Of a stretch of 64,000 bases of DNA, positions 59,150 to 64,000 are shown piece after piece. The position numbers and the translations under genes were made by a program. The stretch spans positions 496,001 through 560,000 of the forward strand of contig NZ_BNAG01000002.1 in NCBI RefSeq assembly GCF_014653175.1. The letters run 5' to 3'. Origin of the DNA: Roseivirga thermotolerans. GTDB taxonomy: Bacteria > Bacteroidota > Bacteroidia > Cytophagales > Cyclobacteriaceae. The notes under the pieces are model-generated. The model saw nothing but the letters and a program-made list of their open reading frames with translations, was not told the DNA's origin and ran no database searches. Numbering within the stretch: position 1 is the first letter of the stretch; every line of letters begins with the position of its first letter.

Positions 59150-62100
59150 ATGAAGACTACCACAATTTTTAAGACGAAGCTTCTGGTGCTTGTCTTTGGC
59201 TTGCTCTTCTCTACAGTATTCGATGTAGAGGCCCAGCGCAGAAGGCGGGGAGAGCAACCCGAAGCCAGTGCTTCTGATCCTAAAGCCGATGTTTATAAAG
59301 GCATCGAGTGGCGTTCCATTGGTCCGTTTAGGGGCGGTCGGGCGTCAACTGTTTCCGGTGTTCCGGGCAAACCCCAGGTATTTTACATGGGAGCAACCGG
59401 TGGCGGAGTATGGAAAACTGAAAACGGAGGGCAAACCTGGAAAAATATTTCAGACGGCTATTTTGGCGGTTCCATTGGAGCTGTGGCCGTGAGCCCTTCC
59501 AATACAGATGTAATCTATGTGGGTCAGGGTGAACAAACCGTTAGAGGGAATGTCTCATCCGGATTTGAAGGTTTCTGGAAATCTACCGATGGAGGAGAAA
59601 CCTGGACTAACATTGGTCTAAAGAACGCGATGCATGTAGGGCGTATAGTGGTGCATCCGAAAAATCCCGATATAGTATGGGCTGCCGTTATGGGCGACTT
59701 ATTCAAGTCGAGCGAAACAAGAGGTATTTATAAGACTACCGATGGTGGGAAAACCTGGAAGCGAACTCTTTTTGCCAATGCCGATGCAGGAGCAGTAGAC
59801 GTATCTATTGACCCCAATAACCCGGACTTTGTTATGGCAAGTACCTGGAGAGTGCGCAGAACCCCTTATAGCCTAACTTCCGGTGGAGAAGGTTCCGGTA
59901 TTTGGAGGTCTAAAGACGGTGGAGAAACCTGGGAAAACCTAATGGACAAATCGGGAATGCCGCAAGCCCCAATAGGAATAAGCGGAGTGGCCATTTCTCC
60001 GGTAGATTCAGATGTGATCTATGCCATTATAGAAGCCAACAAAGGGGGCGTATATAAGTCTACCGATGGTGGGGAAACCTGGAGAAACACCAACTCATCG
60101 AGAGCATTGAGGCAAAGGGCTTGGTACTATTCCCGAATTTATGCCGACACCAAAGATGTGGACAAGGTTTACGTGATGAATGTGGCCTACCATGTGTCTA
60201 CCGATGGTGGAAGAACTTTTGAGTCAAATGGGGCACCGCATGGCGATCATCACGATTTATGGATTGCTCCGGAAGATAATATGCGTTTGGTGATTGCCGA
60301 TGATGGCGGAGCGCAGGTATCTTATGATGGTGGCGAGAGCTGGTCTACTTATATGAACCAACCCACTGCTCAATTTTACAGGGTTACTACAGACAATGCG
60401 TTTCCGTACAGAATTTATGGAGCACAACAAGACAACTCAACTGTGCGAATTGCCCACAGAACCTCAGGTTTTGCCATCACAGAAAACGATTGGGAATCTA
60501 CAGCCGGTGGAGAAAGTGCTCACCTGGCACCCAAGCCAGACAACCCCAATGTAGTATTTGGCGGAAGCTACGGAGGTTACCTGGAAATGGTAGATCATGA
60601 CAAGGGCATAAGCCGCAACGTAAATGCCTGGCCAGACAATCCAATGGGACATGGAGCTGAAGACTACAAATATCGCTTTCAGTGGAACTTCCCAATATTT
60701 TTCTCTCCACACAACCCCAATAAGCTCTATACCACCTCAAACCACGTACATGTTTCTACTAATGGAGGAGAGTCTTGGGAAATTATTAGTCCGGACCTTA
60801 CCCGGGCCGAGCCGGATAAACTGGGTAAATCTGGAGGACCTATTACGTATGACGATACTTCGGTAGAGTACTACGCCACTATTTTTGCTGCCACCGAATC
60901 GCCATACGAAGAAGGATTAATTTGGGCAGGCTCAGACGATGGCCTCATTCATGTGACTCGCGATGGAGGAAAAAACTGGACCAATGTGACTCCTCCCGAT
61001 ATGCCTAAGTATCTTATGATTAATTCCATTGATGCAGATCCGTTTGTGAAAGGTGGAGCGTACATTGCCGGTACTCAATACAAGCTGGGCGATTATCAGC
61101 CATACCTGTATAAAACCAAAGACTACGGTAAAACCTGGACAAAAATCACCACTGGAATTCCTAACGATTACTTTACCCGTGTACTAAGGGCCGATCCGGA
61201 AAGGCAAGGATTGCTTTATGCGGGTACTGAGCGTGGAATGTTCATTTCTTTCGATGATGGAGCCTCCTGGAAACCGTTCCAGATGAACTTGCCTATTGTG
61301 CCAATTACCGACTTAACCATTAAGAACAACAACCTGATTGCAGCCACACAAGGGCGTAGTTTCTGGATGATTGATGACCTTACCATACTGCATCAGTTGT
61401 CCGATGAAATCGCAGCCAAAAATGTGCACCTTTTCAAACCAATGGATGCCTATCGTTTAATGGGCTCAGGCAGCAGCCGATTCCGTGGTGGTAGTGGTAA
61501 TGCCGGATTGTTGTACGGAGAAAATGCTCCTGCCGGACCAGTAATTTATTACAACATGAAGGAAGCTCCGGCCAAAGGCACCAAAGTATCCATAGAAATT
61601 TATGATAGCGAGGGTAAGCTAATCGATAGCTTCGATCAGAGAGACGTGAAGGCCGGACTCAATTCGTTTAACTGGAACATGAGGGTTGAAAATGCAGAAG
61701 GGTTTGACGGCCTGATTATGTGGGCAGCTTCTGTTAGAGGTCCGGGGCCATTGGTGCCAACCGGGCAGTACAGAGCCAGACTTAAAGTAGGCGATCAGGT
61801 AGAAGAAACTACCTTTAACCTCATCAAAGATCCCCGTTATCCTTCCACCGATGCCGACATCAAAGCACAATACGATTTCCTCATCAAAGTGCGCGATAAG
61901 GTTACCGAAACTCACAGAGCCATTAAAGATATTCGTGCTGCACGCGAGCAAATGAACGATTTAATGGACAAGATTAAAGGACAAGAGGAGTATAAGGATG
62001 TAGTTGAGGAAGGTAAAAAGCTAATGGCTAAAATGACGGAAGTAGAAGAAGCCCTCTACCAAACCAAGAATGAGTCAGGGCAAGATCCGCTCAACTTCCC

Positions 62101-62323
62101 AATACGTCTCAATAACAAGCTGGCTGCGCTTCTTGGAGTTGCCGGAGGAGGAGAGTGGAGACCTACTCGTCAGGCCGAAGAGGTAAGAGTGGAACTGACT
62201 CAGCAAATAGATGCTGAGCTGACTAAACTCCGAAATATTATGAACAATGATTTACCGGCTTTCAACAATCTGGTGAAGCAAAAGTCAGTAGACTACATTG
62301 TGATTAAGAAAAGAGATAACTAA
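59150..62323 (+). CDS. Secreted VPS10/sortilin-like BNR-repeat protein (second copy)
   Basis: A 1057-residue protein with a signal peptide (KLLVLVFGLLFSTVFDVEAQ) and a low-complexity RRRRGEQPEAS stretch. It then has many BNR/Asp-box units (TENGGQTW, STDGGETW, TTDGGKTW, SKDGGETW, STDGGRTF, TRDGGKNW) and the block MHVGRIVVHPKNPDIVWAAV, which matches HIGRIALHPSDTNVAYVAA of the paralogue at 2440-5541. A FlgD-like Ig segment (AGLNSFNWNMRVENAEG) and a helical C-terminal domain with KVTETHRAIKDIRAAREQMND complete it. Function is unknown, and the usual label 'glycosyl hydrolase' is not supported by a catalytic motif I can see. There is no type IX C-terminal sorting domain. Confidence 0.87.
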   Translation: MKTTTIFKTKLLVLVFGLLFSTVFDVEAQRRRRGEQPEASASDPKADVYKGIEWRSIGPFRGGRASTVSGVPGKPQVFYMGATGGGVWKTENGGQTWKNISDGYFGGSIGAVAVSPSNTDVIYVGQGEQTVRGNVSSGFEGFWKSTDGGETWTNIGLKNAMHVGRIVVHPKNPDIVWAAVMGDLFKSSETRGIYKTTDGGKTWKRTLFANADAGAVDVSIDPNNPDFVMASTWRVRRTPYSLTSGGEGSGIWRSKDGGETWENLMDKSGMPQAPIGISGVAISPVDSDVIYAIIEANKGGVYKSTDGGETWRNTNSSRALRQRAWYYSRIYADTKDVDKVYVMNVAYHVSTDGGRTFESNGAPHGDHHDLWIAPEDNMRLVIADDGGAQVSYDGGESWSTYMNQPTAQFYRVTTDNAFPYRIYGAQQDNSTVRIAHRTSGFAITENDWESTAGGESAHLAPKPDNPNVVFGGSYGGYLEMVDHDKGISRNVNAWPDNPMGHGAEDYKYRFQWNFPIFFSPHNPNKLYTTSNHVHVSTNGGESWEIISPDLTRAEPDKLGKSGGPITYDDTSVEYYATIFAATESPYEEGLIWAGSDDGLIHVTRDGGKNWTNVTPPDMPKYLMINSIDADPFVKGGAYIAGTQYKLGDYQPYLYKTKDYGKTWTKITTGIPNDYFTRVLRADPERQGLLYAGTERGMFISFDDGASWKPFQMNLPIVPITDLTIKNNNLIAATQGRSFWMIDDLTILHQLSDEIAAKNVHLFKPMDAYRLMGSGSSRFRGGSGNAGLLYGENAPAGPVIYYNMKEAPAKGTKVSIEIYDSEGKLIDSFDQRDVKAGLNSFNWNMRVENAEGFDGLIMWAASVRGPGPLVPTGQYRARLKVGDQVEETTFNLIKDPRYPSTDADIKAQYDFLIKVRDKVTETHRAIKDIRAAREQMNDLMDKIKGQEEYKDVVEEGKKLMAKMTEVEEALYQTKNESGQDPLNFPIRLNNKLAALLGVAGGGEWRPTRQAEEVRVELTQQIDAELTKLRNIMNNDLPAFNNLVKQKSVDYIVIKKRDN

Positions 62324-62340
62324 CCTTTGCTGTTAATAGA

Positions 62341-62373
62341 AAAGAGGCCTTTCGAAAGAGAGGCCTTTTTAAT
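62341..62373 (+). terminator. Probable terminator after the second VPS10-like gene
   Basis: AGGCCT and AGGCCT, each palindromic, flank CTTTCGAAAG and are followed by five T. Stem GGCCT / AGGCC with an inner CTTTC / GAAAG arm. It begins 18 bases after the stop. Confidence 0.6.
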
Positions 62374-62481
62374 TTCTACTCTCGACACCCTGTAATTTCA
62401 GACAGTTTCAGATAGCAACCTTTGCAAAAAGAAGGTATGTTTATAGTTGATTAAAGAAGACCCAACTCAGAATTACCTTAA

Positions 62482-64000
62482 ATGAAACGAATCAAATACT
62501 GTAGAGGATTATCTCTCGTATTGATGGTGTTACTATCTTCCACCTCTCTTTTTGCACAGTCCAAAGTAGATTCCTTGTTGTCCGTTTGGCAAACCGCCAC
62601 ACACGATTCAATCCGGGTAGAAGCAGACATTGCCCTTATGAACCACTATAGGGTTCCTAATTCAGACTCTGCCATTTACTATGGAGAGCGGGCCCTCAAA
62701 ACGGCCAATAACTCCTCTTTGATTGGCCTGCCGGAATATAAAAACAGGGTGCTGACCTATTTGGGCCTGGCCTATGGCTATTCATCCGATGGAAAACGAA
62801 AAGGGATTGAATACCTCAAACGAGCCATTCCTTACTTTCAAGCACAGAACAACCTAAACCAATTAGCCTATAACTATTTCTGTATTGGGTATTTCTTCGA
62901 CAGTCATTTATATGAATACGATAGTGCTGTGGTCTATTTTACCAAAGCCACACAACTCAGCGATACACTAAATACAGCCTATGTGAGCGGAAGCTATAAC
63001 AACGGTGGTCTATCTCTCTATCGACTTGGCCGCTACGACAAATCGCTGGAATACTACCTTACGGCCTTAGAAATGAGAAAAGAGAAGGGGAGTGTGTACG
63101 ATGTAGCCTGCACTATTCTTAACATGGGCATGGCCTATGATAAGCTCAACCAGCCGCAAAAAGCCAAAAGTCATTATACCGAAGCACTGGCCGGTTTTAT
63201 TGAAGCAGGCCATGTGCCCAACCAGGCCGTGAGCTATAAGAATATTGCCGATGTACTCACCGCTCAAGACAGTCTTAGTAAGGCCCTGGAATATTACGAC
63301 AAGGCCGGTGAGCTTTTTAAGAAGGTCAACAGTACCTATCTTCTTTCAGACTGCTTTTTAAATATGGGTACCATTTACGTGAAACTAGGAGAGTACAAAA
63401 AGGCAGAAGATTTTTTGCTCAATGCAGAATCAACAGTACCCAAAGGGGCAAGCGATCGATTTAAAAGTCAGATATACACTCACCTGGCCCGTACCAAGAA
63501 AGCGCAGGCCGATTCGCTCTATGCCAACAACCGGTACTTAAAAAATACGGCCCTGCAATCAGGCGCAGTCTATGGAGAAAAAGCCTGGAGCCATGCCAAT
63601 ACCAGCAATTCGCTGGAGGTAAAAGTAATGGCGGCTCAAAGCCTGGTAGATATATATGATGAGCTGGGCGATTATGAGAGAGGTTTTCGCTATGCCAAAC
63701 TGCTAAACGAAGCCAATCTGGAAACAGGTGAAAAAACTCAGTCAGATGCAATGGCGCGAATGGCAACCGAATATGAAACGGAAAAAGTAGAAGCGGAAAA
63801 CGCGCTTTTACAGCAAACGCAAAGAACTCAAGAGGCTCGCCTAAAGCAGCAAAACCTCATAATTTATGGAGGTATAGTGGTGTTAGTGCTCATACTGGCC
63901 ATTGCTGTAATAGTTTACAAGAGTAGACAAAAGCTTCAAAAGGCCAACGCAGCCATAGAAAAGTCACTTTCAGAGAAAGAGGTATTGCTCAAGGAAATTC
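62482..64000 (+). CDS. TPR sensor histidine kinase, N-terminal part (cut by window end)
   Basis: The frame opens with ATG at 62482 and stays open to the right edge (506 codons). A signal peptide (ends SLFAQ, about residue 26) precedes six or more TPR units, for example IEYLKRAIPYFQAQNNLNQL, YNNGGLSLYRLGRYDKSLEY, LNMGMAYDKLNQPQKAKSH and YKNIADVLTAQDSLSKALEY. One membrane helix follows at about 459-479 (IIYGGIVVLVLILAIAVIVY), then a coiled coil. The last visible residues, SEKEVLLKEI, are what normally precede the phospho-His motif of HisKA_2-type kinases. So this is a transmembrane kinase sensing through periplasmic TPRs. The catalytic domain lies outside the window. Confidence 0.88.
   Translation, partial: MKRIKYCRGLSLVLMVLLSSTSLFAQSKVDSLLSVWQTATHDSIRVEADIALMNHYRVPNSDSAIYYGERALKTANNSSLIGLPEYKNRVLTYLGLAYGYSSDGKRKGIEYLKRAIPYFQAQNNLNQLAYNYFCIGYFFDSHLYEYDSAVVYFTKATQLSDTLNTAYVSGSYNNGGLSLYRLGRYDKSLEYYLTALEMRKEKGSVYDVACTILNMGMAYDKLNQPQKAKSHYTEALAGFIEAGHVPNQAVSYKNIADVLTAQDSLSKALEYYDKAGELFKKVNSTYLLSDCFLNMGTIYVKLGEYKKAEDFLLNAESTVPKGASDRFKSQIYTHLARTKKAQADSLYANNRYLKNTALQSGAVYGEKAWSHANTSNSLEVKVMAAQSLVDIYDELGDYERGFRYAKLLNEANLETGEKTQSDAMARMATEYETEKVEAENALLQQTQRTQEARLKQQNLIIYGGIVVLVLILAIAVIVYKSRQKLQKANAAIEKSLSEKEVLLKEI

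Noticed and set aside
1-64000. CRISPR arrays, tRNA or rRNA genes
   Set aside because: No regularly spaced direct repeats and no cloverleaf or rRNA-like stretch was found by eye in the spacers. Tools such as tRNAscan would be decisive.

Overview
The window is about 43-45% GC by eye and densely coded. It looks like core chromosome of a Bacteroidota member, most likely a marine-type Cytophagales (genus not determinable from sequence alone). The evidence is the gene content: PorD of the type IX secretion system beside coaBC and recN, VPS10/BNR-repeat secreted proteins, DUF4252, DUF2490 and DUF6268 proteins, Bacteroidota-type RpoZ, and a lycopene cyclase. Several genes also have the Bacteroidota -7 promoter box TAnnTTTG a few bases ahead of the start codon. 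I find no rRNA, tRNA, CRISPR, prophage or intact insertion sequence.

Layout. 1-9.9 kb: end of an Ntn-type amidase, a VPS10-like + S10 peptidase operon, a DUF6268 barrel, an iodotyrosine-deiodinase-like nitroreductase overlapping a PBP4-type peptidase, a DUF2490 protein and a VF530 protein. 9.9-10.5 kb: a 600-bp gene-free stretch with hairpins and a MITE-like nested inverted repeat. 10.5-15.3 kb: an ABC exporter operon ending in a DoxX-like protein, divergent from a TetR-AarF operon. 15.4-18.6 kb: a sulfatase / DUF1801 / secreted VOC operon and a protein with two degenerate TonB-plug motifs. 18.8-24 kb: a TPR lipoprotein, an ECF sigma / anti-sigma / DUF4252 operon closed by a terminator, then DUF4252 + ABC ATPase + permease closed by another. 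24-35.8 kb: BCCT transporter, secreted DinB-like protein, histidine kinase + receiver pair, lycopene cyclase, lipoprotein, secreted GATase-like protein, MacB-type permease, rsmG, a sigma factor and a glycosyltransferase.

35.8-51 kb is housekeeping: tgt-lptG-type-EamA (each overlapping the next), ispE and M23 peptidase, fabI, a porin, then bamD-rpoZ-coaBC-porD-recN, and divergent OstA-like/tilS. 51-64 kb: mdh, a MORN-type protein, an 870-residue membrane-anchored protein overlapping an MscS channel and followed by a cystathionine gamma-synthase-type enzyme, a small exported protein, a second VPS10-like protein, and the start of a TPR histidine kinase cut off by the window end.

No large novel defence or biosynthetic system is visible. 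The most informative oddities are the deiodinase-like enzyme with its whole substrate triad, a Tgt lacking its three zinc cysteines, CoaBC with altered CoaC residues, the nested-repeat elements, the duplicated plug-like protein, and several genes whose only plausible start is TTG.
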